Source: DASSNU01 sp035701265 (GTDB lineage Bacteria > Gemmatimonadota > Gemmatimonadetes > Gemmatimonadales > Gemmatimonadaceae). Taken from it: a stretch of DNA of 64,000 bases. Positions 53,431-61,862 of this stretch are shown here, piece after piece. The translations under genes and the position numbers were made by a program. The notes under the pieces are model-generated. The model worked only from the letters and a program-made list of their open reading frames with translations. It did no database searches and was not told where the DNA came from. Every line of letters starts with the position of its first letter. Positions within the stretch are counted from its first letter, which is position 1. Where the stretch lies: contig DASSNU010000002.1 of NCBI GenBank assembly GCA_035701265.1, positions 186,001 to 250,000 of the forward strand. Direction: 5' to 3'.

Positions 53431-54468
53431 CTACCCGCGCCAGCGAACGCGCTCGCCCCGGGTGTCGATGTGCACGTAAGGATGGGCATACTTCGCGCTC
53501 GTATACACCCCCATCCCTCCCGCCAGCTCCGGGTGCGCGTCCTCCACCCGGTCGACGGCCTGCGACACCAATCGCACGTCGCGCGCCGTGATGCGTCCGT
53601 CGCCATCGGCATCGATCGCCACGTCCACCGCGTCACCGTACTGGTGGCGGCTGTCCGGGGCGAAGCGGTTCGAGTGGTTGTAGGCGGGACTCCGGAAGCC
53701 GGAGTGCACCTCGACCTCCACGTGGACGCGCGCGGTGTCGCCGCGCTCGGCGGCGAGCGTCTCCAGCACGAGCTCCAGCTTGTCCACGACCGTGCGCCGC
53801 ACCGCGGCGAAGCGCGGCCAGGTGGTCTGCCCGTCGTGCGTGAGGAAATCCGCCAGCCGAAGGTGCTGCGAGATCGGGAGGTCCGCATCGGCCGGCATCA
53901 CGCGGACCAGCCCCATGAGTGTGTCGTCAGCCGCGCGGCTGTGCCGCTCGAAGGGGAAGATCCCCAGCCGATAGCCGTCCAGCGTGGCGCCACGCTTGAG
54001 GGAGAAGGGGACCAGCACCGAGAGGGTGAGCTGGTCGATCTCGCGCCTGTCGTCGCCGCGTACCAGCTCCAGCCGGTAGAAGCCCGGAGCGTCGGGAGCG
54101 CGCAGCGTGTCTCCCACGAGCGGCAGCGCCGAGTCTGCCGGAGAGCGGTCGTGCAGTCGCACCCACTGGTAGTGCAGCGCCGCAGGGTCGCCACGCACCT
54201 CGAGCGGGTACGGCACGGGCCCGCCGGGAAGCGCGAAGGCCACATGGACCGCCCCGCTCAGCCCGAAGGCATGGCGCGTGGGCGCCGCGAAGGGGATCGG
54301 GCGGACGCGGGACGGGACGTACGGAGCGCTCAGCAGCGCATGCGGACCCTGATAGAGCGCGATCGCGCCGAGCGCGGCGGCAACCCAGATGGCGACGGTG
54401 CCGAGTGGTGGAGTGCGACGGCGGCCCTCGCCGCGATCACGGGCCGGGGCGCGCCGTCTCCAGTGCAT
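53431..54468 (-). CDS. M15-like zinc peptidase with EF-hand-like loop, copy 1
   Basis: 345 residues with one N-terminal hydrophobic anchor (TVAIWVAAALGAIALYQG). The C-terminal third is a peptidase M15-type domain: HSGFRSPAYN, SRHQYGDAVDVAID (zinc His and Asp, SxHxxGxAxD pattern) and HPYVHIDTRG. Inside it is a Ca-binding-like loop DADGDGRITARDV. It would cleave D-Ala-type peptide bonds in cell-wall peptides in the periplasm; activity is inferred. It is the second gene of a tandem paralogous pair with the gene at 54468, sharing RLADFLTxxxxTxWPxxxxxRxxxxDKLELVxExL. Confidence 0.85.
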   Translation of the reverse strand: MHWRRRAPARDRGEGRRRTPPLGTVAIWVAAALGAIALYQGPHALLSAPYVPSRVRPIPFAAPTRHAFGLSGAVHVAFALPGGPVPYPLEVRGDPAALHYQWVRLHDRSPADSALPLVGDTLRAPDAPGFYRLELVRGDDRREIDQLTLSVLVPFSLKRGATLDGYRLGIFPFERHSRAADDTLMGLVRVMPADADLPISQHLRLADFLTHDGQTTWPRFAAVRRTVVDKLELVLETLAAERGDTARVHVEVEVHSGFRSPAYNHSNRFAPDSRHQYGDAVDVAIDADGDGRITARDVRLVSQAVDRVEDAHPELAGGMGVYTSAKYAHPYVHIDTRGERVRWRG

Positions 54469-55454
54469 CAGATGAGACCCCAGCGTGCGCGATAGCCGCG
54501 CACATCGATGTGCGTGAACGGGCCATGTACCGAGGTGGCCTTGTACACACCCACGCCGCCGACCACTTCCGGGTGCGCGGCCTCGACGCGGTTGGCCGCA
54601 TCGAGCAGCACGTGCGCATCACGCGAGTCCACGCGCCCGTCGTGATTGAGGTCGTCCATCCACCCGTCTCCATCGTTGTCCACGAAGACGTCAGCCGCGT
54701 CGCCGTACTGGTGCCGGCTGTCCTTCGCCCGCCCGCCCGCGCCGACGCCCGGCGCGTTGTACTCCGGCGTGCGGAACCCGGACATCACCGCCATGTGCCG
54801 CACCGGAATGCCGTGCGCGTTCAGATCCTCGATTACGAGCTCGAGCTTGTCAAGAAGTTGCGGGCGGAGGACCAGGTACTTGGGCCACACCGTCGCCTGG
54901 TTCTTGGTGAGGAAGTCACCGAGGCGGAAATGCTCGGAAACCGAGGTGCGCGCGTTCGAGCGCGTGACCTCGATGAACCCGCGCGGGTTGGCGTACGCGG
55001 CATTCCTGGGTGTGCCGTGCTCGTACGGCCACGTGCCCAGCCGATACTGTCCGATGCGGCCGTGCACCTTGGCCGCGAATGGCACGAGTTGGAACACCGT
55101 GAAGGACGCATGGACCTCGGCGTCCGCGGAGGCGGCCGAGGGGCCGGAAGCGGTGTCGTGGATCAAGCGCCGGAGCATGGGGAACTCCAGCGCCTCCGAC
55201 GGGCGCAGAAACACGGCGCGCAGCTTCCCGCTGATCCCGGCCAGGCTGTCCAGGATCGGAAGCGAGTCGGGCGCGGTGTTGTCCGTGGACACAGCGCGTG
55301 CGGCGGCGGTGACTGGAGTGGCCGGCGCTACGCGGTCGGTGTCTCGTGCTTGGAGAGAACTGACGAAGAACGTGGCGGCACCGAGGGTCGCCAGCGCGCC
55401 GACCGCGACGCGCAGCCGGCTGGACCCATGTGCCGAGTGATTCCGAAACTTCAC
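54468..55454 (-). CDS. M15-like zinc peptidase with EF-hand-like loops, copy 2
   Basis: 328 residues. N-terminal hydrophobic signal or anchor (LRVAVGALATLGAATFFVSSL). The C-terminal domain has MSGFRTPEYN, SRHQYGDAADVFVD (zinc ligands) and GPFTHIDVRG. Between them DNDGDGWMDDLNHDGRVDSRDA holds two consecutive Asp-rich loops of the dockerin/EF-hand kind, so calcium may be needed. It shares one base with the downstream paralogue. The 450 bp upstream hold two long dyads that may control the pair. Confidence 0.85.
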   Translation of the reverse strand: MKFRNHSAHGSSRLRVAVGALATLGAATFFVSSLQARDTDRVAPATPVTAAARAVSTDNTAPDSLPILDSLAGISGKLRAVFLRPSEALEFPMLRRLIHDTASGPSAASADAEVHASFTVFQLVPFAAKVHGRIGQYRLGTWPYEHGTPRNAAYANPRGFIEVTRSNARTSVSEHFRLGDFLTKNQATVWPKYLVLRPQLLDKLELVIEDLNAHGIPVRHMAVMSGFRTPEYNAPGVGAGGRAKDSRHQYGDAADVFVDNDGDGWMDDLNHDGRVDSRDAHVLLDAANRVEAAHPEVVGGVGVYKATSVHGPFTHIDVRGYRARWGLI

Positions 55455-55661
55455 AACGAGCCTCCCTGGCAGCCGGACGGACGGCGCCGGAGCGCCGTCT
55501 CACGGCTTTGCGTACCGGACTGACCGGTGTGCCATGAGCAAGGAGACCCCGCCAGAGCGGGGCAACGAACATCGCTCCACCCTTTCGCAGGACGGAGCTG
55601 CTCATGAAATCAAGCCACTTTTGTGGTGCGATGCTACGGCCGCACGGCCCGGCGACGACAT

Positions 55662-55685
55662 GTAACTGACTATGTAGTCAGTAAC
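55662..55685. promoter_or_regulatory. 24-bp near-perfect dyad (operator candidate)
   Basis: Half-sites GTAACTGACTA and TAGTCAGTAAC face each other across TG; eleven of the arm positions are present and only one pair (55664/55683) mismatches. The AT content and length fit a TetR- or GntR-type homodimer site. It is about 210 bp upstream of the M15 gene start. No regulator gene is adjacent. Confidence 0.55.
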
Positions 55686-55842
55686 CAGGATCGGCAGTGA
55701 GACGCGTGGCTGGCCGCGTGGCCAGGGTACGCGAGTCGAGCGGAGCGCCGGGAAGCCTCCCGAGGGCGACCTCTGCCGACGGGCTGAGAACGGCCGGTGG
55801 GAGTACGTCTGGCGGCTCGATGTCTCGCGCTATGCGACGCGC

Positions 55843-55859
55843 GTGATACGATGTATCAC
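55843..55859. promoter_or_regulatory. Perfect 7-3-7 dyad (operator candidate)
   Basis: GTGATAC-GAT-GTATCAC, an exact inverted repeat just downstream of the SH3-repeat gene (minus strand) and about 390 bp upstream of the M15 pair. It is different in sequence from the 55662 dyad. A regulator site is likely; which promoter it serves is unclear. Confidence 0.5.
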
Positions 55860-55905
55860 CATGCCGTACAACGACTTATCAACGAAACGGCTGCGGCGCG
55901 TCGGC

Positions 55906-57012
55906 TCAGCGGCGGGCGAGGCTCATGACGTCCAGGATCGGAACGCCCGAAGGATTGCTGCTCCCCGTACGCACGCGCGCTGTCACGATGACCGTCGTGA
56001 GCGCGGGGAGCCGCTGCGCATCCTCCACCAACGATTGAGGGAGCGCGAGGTAGAGGATCGCGCGCTCATCTCCTGGTCCGCGCGCCAGGAGATACGGCTC
56101 ATCGGGGGCCAGGTCGTGCCGCAAGGGGTCGGCTCGCTGGAAGGCGAGCACTTCCACCTGCCATCGGATGACGCGCCCACGCGTCCCTGCCGTGTCCGCG
56201 CGGAGATCGGCGGCGCTCAGCGAAGAGACCATGGTGGAGTCCGCCAGGCGAAGATCAGCCTCTCGCACCCACCCCTCCACGCGTACGCGCACCCACCCGC
56301 GCTCGCGCGCCAGAGGTACCACCCCCGCACCGGGAGAGAGCGTGCCGAGGGCCTTCCCTCCAGGGGAGGACGCGAGCGCGGTGCTGGCACTCGGCGTGAG
56401 CGTCGCCGCGGGGAGCTCCGCTGGCGGGTCTTCCACGGCGCCGCCCGACGAGTCCGTAGGTCCTGCGACGTCCTGCGGCCCTCGCGCCACCTCGGTCTGC
56501 GCGGCGGGGGAGCGAGGAGGGGCGTCACGCTCCGCCACCTGCGCACGATCGAGCAGCTCGTTCGCGATCCACCCCACGCGCTGCACGTGCACCCAGTCTC
56601 CCTCGGTCCCAAGGCGGTGCACCCCCATCCAGTGGTCGAGCCTGGCGATCACTGCTCCACGGGACGCCGGGGTGGCGCGCAGATACGCCCCCGACGGCGC
56701 CGCGATCGACGCCGGGAACGAATCGCGTTTCCCGGCGAGCAGGCTCTTGTGCACGTAGCCATCGAGCACCACCTGCGTGGCGCCCGCGCGCGTGCTCCGC
56801 GTCTCCAGCCGCGCCCCCTGCGACGCGAGCGCGAGGCGGCGCCCGCCAGGTGCGGCGCGCACGAGCGCGCGGGCGTTCACCGTGGCAGCCGCGTCGCCGC
56901 CCCCTGCGGTTCGTGCCGGCGGCGCGCCAGTGCGCTGCGCCGCGCCCATGGATGGCGCCGCGGTGAGCACCGCGGCGATGGCCACTGCGAGGGGGAGCCG
57001 CGAGTCGGTCAT
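55906..57012 (-). CDS. Exported protein with SH3-like repeats
   Basis: 368 residues. Signal peptide (LPLAVAIAAVLTAAPSMGAAQ). Two or three bacterial SH3-like segments follow: VNARALVRAAPGGRRLALASQGARLETRST, SGAYLRATPASRGAVIARLDHWMGVHRLGTEGDWVHVQRVGWIANELL and PGGKALGTLSPGAGVVPLARERGWVRVRVEGWVREADL. Such domains bind peptidoglycan or cell-wall peptides. The C-terminal about 100 residues (IRWQVEVLAFQRADPL...) look like a separate beta-rich domain I do not recognise. It is divergent from gpmI. Confidence 0.82.
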   Translation of the reverse strand: MTDSRLPLAVAIAAVLTAAPSMGAAQRTGAPPARTAGGGDAAATVNARALVRAAPGGRRLALASQGARLETRSTRAGATQVVLDGYVHKSLLAGKRDSFPASIAAPSGAYLRATPASRGAVIARLDHWMGVHRLGTEGDWVHVQRVGWIANELLDRAQVAERDAPPRSPAAQTEVARGPQDVAGPTDSSGGAVEDPPAELPAATLTPSASTALASSPGGKALGTLSPGAGVVPLARERGWVRVRVEGWVREADLRLADSTMVSSLSAADLRADTAGTRGRVIRWQVEVLAFQRADPLRHDLAPDEPYLLARGPGDERAILYLALPQSLVEDAQRLPALTTVIVTARVRTGSSNPSGVPILDVMSLARR

Positions 57013-57154
57013 CGCTGGATGGGGGGAGAGAGGGGGGGTACATTGTGTGCGGCGGTGCGCGGCGGCGCGTCACATCATTGTCCGCGCGCTGCGAGCGCCC
57101 GGGTGCAGTATAGCGTCCGGCGCCGCGGGATGTCGAATCCGGAACCAGATCACG

Positions 57155-58723
57155 ATGCCAACAGATCGCAAGCGCGCCTCCCGGCCGCCGGTGGTGCTGG
57201 TTGTGCTCGACGGGTGGGGGTACCGCGCGGAGCGCGATGGGAACGCGATCGCGCTCGCCAACACGCCTGCATGGGATGCGCTCTGGAACACCGGGAGCTA
57301 CCCGCGCACGCTCCTCGCGGCCTCCGGGCTCGCTGTCGGCCTCCCTGAAGGGCAGATGGGGAACAGCGAGGTGGGGCATCTCAACCTGGGCGCCGGGCGT
57401 GTGGTGCCGCAGGACATCGTCCGCATCTCGACGTCCATTCGCGACGGCTCCTTCTTCGCGAACGAGGCGCTCGTGCGGGCCATGTGCGCCGCGCGCGAGC
57501 ACGGCGGCACCGTGCACCTCATGGGTCTCATCGGACCGGGCGGAGTGCACGCGCTGGACGAGCATCTCCTGGCGCTCGTTGAGATGGCCTCGCGACTCGG
57601 CGTGCCGCGCGTCGCGATCCACGCCCTCCTCGACGGGCGCGACACCATGCCCCGCTCCGCGCTGGGCTACATGCGTGAGCTGCTGGAGCGCACCCGCGGG
57701 CGCGCGGAGGTGGCCTCGCTGGGAGGGCGGTACTTCGGCATGGACCGCGACCGCCGGTGGCCGCGCACCGAGCGGTGGTACCGCGCGGCGGTGGAGGGGA
57801 TCGGCCCCCGCGTGCACGATCCGGTGGAAGCGATCGAGGCGGCCTACGAGCGCGGCGAGACCGACGAGTTCATCACGCCGGCGGTGGTCGAGCGCAACGG
57901 AGCACCGATCGCGCCCATGCGCGACGGCGATGCCGTCGTCTTCTTCAACTTCCGCGCGGACCGGATGCGCCAGATCGTGCGCGCGCTCACGCAGGAGGGG
58001 TTCGACGACTTCGACGTGAGCGGCCGCCCGCGCGTCCACGCGGTGACCATGACGCAGTACGATGCCACGTTCACCGTCCCGGTCGCCTTTCCCCCCTTCT
58101 CCCTCGCGCGCATCGTCGCACAGGTGCTGAGCGACTGCGGCATGACGCAGTTCCGCACCGCGGAAACGGAGAAGTACGCGCACGTGACGTACTTCTTCAA
58201 TGGCGGGATCGAGCCTCCGTACCCGGGCGAGGAACGGCTCCTCGTCCCGAGCCAGCAGGTGGCGACGTACGATCTGGCGCCGGAGATGAGTGCGCCGGGT
58301 ATTACCGACGTGCTGTGTGGCGCCATCGAGCGACGCGAGCACGATTTCATTCTGTGCAACTACGCGAACGGCGACATGGTGGGCCACACCGGTGTCATGC
58401 CCGCCGTGCTGCGCGCCGTGGAGACGGTGGACGCCTGCCTGCAGCGCGTGCTCGATGCGGCGGATCGCACGGGCACCCGCGTCATCGTGACCGCCGACCA
58501 TGGGAACTGCGAAATGATGATCGACCCCGAGTCCGGAGGCCCGCACACCGCGCACACCACCAACCCGGTGCCGCTGGTGATCGTGGACCGCGACGACCGG
58601 CGCGCGCTGCGTGATGGCGGCGCGCTCTGCGACGTGGGCCCCACCATCCTGACGATGCTCGACGTGGACCGTCCACCCGAGATGACGGGCACCGACCTGA
58701 GAGTGAGAGGAACCCACCCGTGA
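57155..58723 (+). CDS. gpmI: Cofactor-independent phosphoglycerate mutase
   Basis: Interconverts 3- and 2-phosphoglycerate in glycolysis with two Mn2+. 522 residues. Seen: LVVLDGWGYR, the catalytic Ser in EGQMGNSEVGHLNLGAGR, GPGGVHALDEHLLAL, HALLDGRDTMPRSAL, FFNFRADRMRQ, and the second metal set NYANGDMVGHTG and VTADHGNCEMM. The ATG at 57155 is used; the frame is open upstream but antisense to the SH3 gene. It overlaps the next gene as GTGA. Confidence 0.96.
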   Translation: MPTDRKRASRPPVVLVVLDGWGYRAERDGNAIALANTPAWDALWNTGSYPRTLLAASGLAVGLPEGQMGNSEVGHLNLGAGRVVPQDIVRISTSIRDGSFFANEALVRAMCAAREHGGTVHLMGLIGPGGVHALDEHLLALVEMASRLGVPRVAIHALLDGRDTMPRSALGYMRELLERTRGRAEVASLGGRYFGMDRDRRWPRTERWYRAAVEGIGPRVHDPVEAIEAAYERGETDEFITPAVVERNGAPIAPMRDGDAVVFFNFRADRMRQIVRALTQEGFDDFDVSGRPRVHAVTMTQYDATFTVPVAFPPFSLARIVAQVLSDCGMTQFRTAETEKYAHVTYFFNGGIEPPYPGEERLLVPSQQVATYDLAPEMSAPGITDVLCGAIERREHDFILCNYANGDMVGHTGVMPAVLRAVETVDACLQRVLDAADRTGTRVIVTADHGNCEMMIDPESGGPHTAHTTNPVPLVIVDRDDRRALRDGGALCDVGPTILTMLDVDRPPEMTGTDLRVRGTHP

Positions 58724-59418
58724 AGCTGCCGCTCGTCTGCGCGCTCCTGCTTGCCACCGCCTCTCCCGCGCTCGCACAGGTGGGACATCCTCCGCAGGGC
58801 AGTCCCTATCGCGACCTGGAGTACAAGCAATCCTGGACGCTCTTCGCTGGCCAGTTCAACAGCAACACGGGCGCCGCGCACGTGGGGCCGGACGACGCCG
58901 CCATGATCGGCATCCGCTACGATCTGCGTCTGGGCGCGAGCCCGTTCTCGTTCACGAGCCGCGCGATGGTCGCCGACAACGATCGAACAGTCATCGACCC
59001 CACGCGCGCGGCGAGCGCACGCGAGGTGGGCACCACCCCCGCGCGCATGCTGATGCTCGATGTCGGCTTGAGCTTCAGCCTCACCGGCGCACGGAGCTAT
59101 CACGGCTTCGTGCCGATGATCTCCGGCGGGCTGGGCATCGCGCGCGACCTGAGCACCACCACGGCGGACGCGGGCGGATTCGGTATCGGCACTCCCTTTG
59201 CGTTGAGCTTCGGCGCAGGAATACGGTGGGTGCCGAAGGGACGGCTGGGGCTGCGCGCCGACATCTCGAATTTTGCCTTCAAGCTGTCGTACCCTCCCGC
59301 GTATTTCACCCCCGGCGTGCCGGGGGACCCTCCCGTGCTCGGAACGGGCACCGGCACGAGCGAGTGGACCAAGCACGTGCTGCTCACGCTGGGAGTGACC
59401 TACAGCTTCGCCCGCTGA
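58720..59418 (+). CDS. Small outer-membrane beta-barrel-like protein
   Basis: 232 residues. Signal peptide (KLPLVCALLLATASPALAQ), then about eight to ten alternating strands with Gly and aromatic residues (WTLFAGQFNSNTGAAHVG, MIGIRYDLRLGA, FALSFGAGIRWVPKGRLGLRADIS) ending in VLLTLGVTYSFAR. The design is that of OmpA/OmpW-size barrels. The GTG start overlaps the gpmI stop, which is probably packing rather than function. Ligand unknown. Confidence 0.8.
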   Translation: MKLPLVCALLLATASPALAQVGHPPQGSPYRDLEYKQSWTLFAGQFNSNTGAAHVGPDDAAMIGIRYDLRLGASPFSFTSRAMVADNDRTVIDPTRAASAREVGTTPARMLMLDVGLSFSLTGARSYHGFVPMISGGLGIARDLSTTTADAGGFGIGTPFALSFGAGIRWVPKGRLGLRADISNFAFKLSYPPAYFTPGVPGDPPVLGTGTGTSEWTKHVLLTLGVTYSFAR

Positions 59419-59433
59419 CGCCGAGGATGTCCC

Positions 59434-59940
59434 ATGGAGCGCGATTTCGAGAACGTGGACAACGTGGACGAGCTGAGCGACGATGAGCTCAAGCGGCTCG
59501 TCCGCACGGAGCTGGAAGAGGACGAACGGGTGGACGCCGACAGCATTGTCGTCACGGCACACGCAGGGGTCGTGCGGCTCTCAGGGCGCGTGGGCACCGA
59601 GACCGAGCGCCGCATTGCCGAGCGCGTGGTCACCGACGTGCTCGGGATCTCGCGCTTCGAGAACGAGCTGGTGGTCGATGAGATCCGCCGCGACCTCGCG
59701 CCGGAGGCGGCGGACGACGAGGCCGCCCAATCCGCGGAGCTGGGGCACTCGCTCGTGCAGGAGCAGCAGGATCCCGAGGCCGCGCACCTCGCGCACGATG
59801 TGGAGCGCGAGATGTACGGAACGCCCGACGAGCACGACGCCATCGAGCGTGCGGAGCCGTGGATTCCGCCCGAGCGCCCCACGTCGGAGGGGACGGGGGA
59901 GGAAGCCGGCTTCCACGACCCGCAGGACGACATCGACTGA
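59434..59940 (+). CDS. BON-domain protein without a signal peptide
   Basis: 168 residues. A single BON domain (about 15-90): DDELKRLVRTELEEDERVDADSIVVTAHAGVVRLSGRVGTETERRIAERVV, with the conserved central Gly in LSGRV. A Glu/Asp-rich tail follows. BON domains usually sit in the periplasm and bind phospholipids, but no signal peptide is present here, so a cytoplasmic stress role is likelier. It is 15 bp after the barrel gene. Confidence 0.88.
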   Translation: MERDFENVDNVDELSDDELKRLVRTELEEDERVDADSIVVTAHAGVVRLSGRVGTETERRIAERVVTDVLGISRFENELVVDEIRRDLAPEAADDEAAQSAELGHSLVQEQQDPEAAHLAHDVEREMYGTPDEHDAIERAEPWIPPERPTSEGTGEEAGFHDPQDDID

Positions 59941-60042
59941 CCTGCACGACCGGCGCCGCGCGCATCATGTCCGCGGCGCCGGCTGCGCTATCGGTCGTCA
60001 CACGCTCCCCACCACCACTTCCCACGCACTCCTTCCTTTCTC

Positions 60043-60501
60043 GTGACCCGCTCCACACCGGCCGCCGCCACTCGTGCATCGCTCACGCGCCGCGTGCGCT
60101 TCGCCGCCGCGCACCGCTACTGGCGCCCCGACTGGAGCGACGAACGGAATCACACCGTGTTCGGAGCGTGCGCCAATCCGCACTACCACGGACACGGCTA
60201 CGTGTGCGACGTGACGGTGAGCGGCGAGGTGGATCCGGAGACGGGGATGGTGGTGGACCTCGGCGTGCTCGACCGCGTCCTGCGCGCCGAGGTGGTCGAG
60301 CGCTTCGACCACCGCAACATCAACCGCGAAGTGCCGGAGTTCGCCGAGGGACGGCTCATCCCCACGGGAGAGAATCTGGCCCGGTTCATCTTCGAACGCG
60401 TGCAGGCGGCACTCGGCGCAACCGCGACGGTGCAGCGCGTGCGCGTGCGCGAGGACGAAGCGCTCTGGGCGGAGGCGGTCGTCGCACCGCGCACGTCCTG
60501 A
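60043..60501 (+). CDS. 6-pyruvoyl-tetrahydropterin synthase / QueD family protein
   Basis: 152 residues. Zinc ligands are His in RFAAAHRY and the HGH of NPHYHGHGY; the catalytic Cys is in FGACANPHYHGHGY. The Cys-x2-NPxxHGHxY arrangement resembles the PTPS branch more than the short bacterial QueD. DLGVLDRVLRAEVVERFDHRNIN and PTGENLARFIFERV are also diagnostic. It could make 6-carboxytetrahydropterin for queuosine or act on other pterins. No other queuosine gene is adjacent. The start is GTG 60043. Confidence 0.9.
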   Translation: MTRSTPAAATRASLTRRVRFAAAHRYWRPDWSDERNHTVFGACANPHYHGHGYVCDVTVSGEVDPETGMVVDLGVLDRVLRAEVVERFDHRNINREVPEFAEGRLIPTGENLARFIFERVQAALGATATVQRVRVREDEALWAEAVVAPRTS

Positions 60502-60652
60502 TCGCCGGCGCGTGAGAGCCGGCACGCATACGACGCGCGAGCGTTGAGCGGTGCACGGTGCACAACGCGCGACGTCATGGCATCGCACGGTTGCGACGGC
60601 GTGGCGGAGCGCCCCTTGCCCTTCTCCGGCCCTCGCGCCTCTATTTCGCCGT

Positions 60653-60703
60653 ATGAGCATCTCCGCGCACTTCACCCCCGTGCGCCGCGCCACACGCGCG
60701 TGA
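60653..60703 (+). CDS. 16-codon leader ORF overlapping the mobA start
   Basis: ATG at 60653 opens MSISAHFTPVRRATRA, and its TGA forms a GTGA overlap with the mobA GTG. A TATTTC element stands just upstream. It may be a leader peptide that couples translation to mobA, or chance. No attenuator-type codon run is visible. The 60502-60652 stretch before it holds the repeat GTGCACGGTGCAC and no supported gene. Confidence 0.3.
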   Translation: MSISAHFTPVRRATRA

Positions 60704-61329
60704 CGCGATGCGTGGGCGTCATCCTGGCCGGCGGCCAGGCGCTCCGCTACGGCGGCCGCCCCAAGGGCCTGGAGCGCGTGGGCGGGGAGCGCGTGATCGA
60801 TCGCGTGGCCGACGCGCTCGCGCAGGCGAGCGACGATCTGCTGCTCATCGCGAACGACCCCGGCGCCGGCCGGTGGCTCCCCGGCGTACGCGTGGCCTCC
60901 GACGTGCGGCCGGGATGCGGCGGCCTGGGCGGCGTCCACGCGGCGCTGGTACACGCCGGCGCGAGCACGCTCGTGGTCGCCTGGGACATGCCCTTCGTGC
61001 CGCCCGCATTGCTTCGTGACCTGCGCGCGCTCGGCGCGGACGGGGACGTCGCGGTGCCGGAGAGTGCATCGCGCCGCGGCGTGGAGCCGCTCTGCGCGTT
61101 CTACACACCCGCGTGCATCGCGCCCATCGAGCGGTCGCTCGATGCCGGCGATCGGCGCGTGATCACCTTCTTCGATGCGGTGCGTGTCGCGCGGCTCCCA
61201 CTCGATGCCGTGCGCACGCACGGCGATCCGGAGCTGCTCTTCTTCAACGTCAACACCCCGAGCGATCTCGCCATCGCGGAGCGCCATGCCTCGACCACCG
61301 TTGCTGACGATCATCGGCCGCAAGCATAG
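60700..61329 (+). CDS. mobA: Molybdenum cofactor guanylyltransferase
   Basis: Joins GMP to molybdopterin to form the guanine dinucleotide cofactor. 209 residues. GTP site: GVILAGGQALRYGGRPKGLERVGG (LAGG-x-RxG-x-K pattern). Metal site: VVAWDMPFVPP. FFNVNTPSDLAIAE near the end is the usual MobA terminus. The start is GTG 60700, whose final bases overlap the small leader ORF. The gene overlaps mobB by 44 bp. Confidence 0.93.
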   Translation: MTRCVGVILAGGQALRYGGRPKGLERVGGERVIDRVADALAQASDDLLLIANDPGAGRWLPGVRVASDVRPGCGGLGGVHAALVHAGASTLVVAWDMPFVPPALLRDLRALGADGDVAVPESASRRGVEPLCAFYTPACIAPIERSLDAGDRRVITFFDAVRVARLPLDAVRTHGDPELLFFNVNTPSDLAIAERHASTTVADDHRPQA

Positions 61330-61843
61330 TGGGAAGACGACGGTGCTCGTCCGGTTGACCGCCGAGCTCGCGGCGCGCGGCTGGCGCGTGATGTCCATCA
61401 AGCACGGCACGCATACGTTCAACATGGACCCGGCCAATACCGACACGTATCGTCACTATCACGAGGGGCGCGTGGCCAGGGTCGCCATGGTGGCACCGGA
61501 CAAGTTCGCGCTGGTGGCGCGCCACGATCGTGAGCCCACGCCGGAGGAGGTGGCCGAGCGGTACATGCAGGACGCCGATCTCGTCGTGTGCGAGGGATTC
61601 AAGCGATCGGCGCTCCCGCGCATCGAGGTCTACCGCCGCGCCGCACACGCCGAGCCTATCTACGCTGCGGGCTCTCACGAGAGCGCGCAGCACATCGCCA
61701 TGGTGACCGACGTGGATGATCTCGAGCTGCCGATCCCGATCGTGCGTCTCTCCGACGACGACTGGCCATCGCAGCTCGCCCATCTGGTCGAGCAGCGAAT
61801 GCTCGCTGGCCGTGTCGCCGCGAGCACGCAGACAGCACAATGA
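61286..61843 (+). CDS. mobB: Molybdopterin-guanine dinucleotide biosynthesis adapter MobB
   Basis: 185 residues. Walker A GRKHSGKTTVLVRL near the start, SIKHGTHTFNMDPANTDTYRHYHEGR, and DLVVCEGFKRSALPRIEVYR, all MobB hallmarks. It binds GTP and helps MobA. The ATG lies within the end of mobA, showing tight coupling. A dacB-type gene follows after 19 bp and moeA after that. Confidence 0.93.
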   Translation: MPRPPLLTIIGRKHSGKTTVLVRLTAELAARGWRVMSIKHGTHTFNMDPANTDTYRHYHEGRVARVAMVAPDKFALVARHDREPTPEEVAERYMQDADLVVCEGFKRSALPRIEVYRRAAHAEPIYAAGSHESAQHIAMVTDVDDLELPIPIVRLSDDDWPSQLAHLVEQRMLAGRVAASTQTAQ

Positions 61844-61862
61844 ACCATCCGCAGGCAGAGCA

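Larger units (their letters stand above)
55455..55905. other. 451-bp gap with dyads, upstream of the M15 pair
   Basis: No convincing gene. A 21-codon frame from 55604 (MKSSHFCGAMLR...) has no support. The region contains a 24-bp near-perfect dyad (55662-55685), a small CTGGCC/GGCCAG hairpin (55710-55725) and a perfect 7-3-7 dyad (55843-55859), and is locally much more AT-rich than the rest of the window. It lies between the 3' end of the SH3-repeat gene and the 5' end of the M15 pair, so it is the pair's promoter region. Confidence 0.6.

Noticed and set aside
55604..55669. 21-codon ORF MKSSHFCGAMLR...
   Set aside because: No Shine-Dalgarno or homology, and its end runs into the 24-bp dyad.
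55843..57154. Plus-strand frame starting in the 7-3-7 dyad
   Set aside because: Antisense to the SH3-repeat gene and Arg-rich; the start codon is part of the palindrome.
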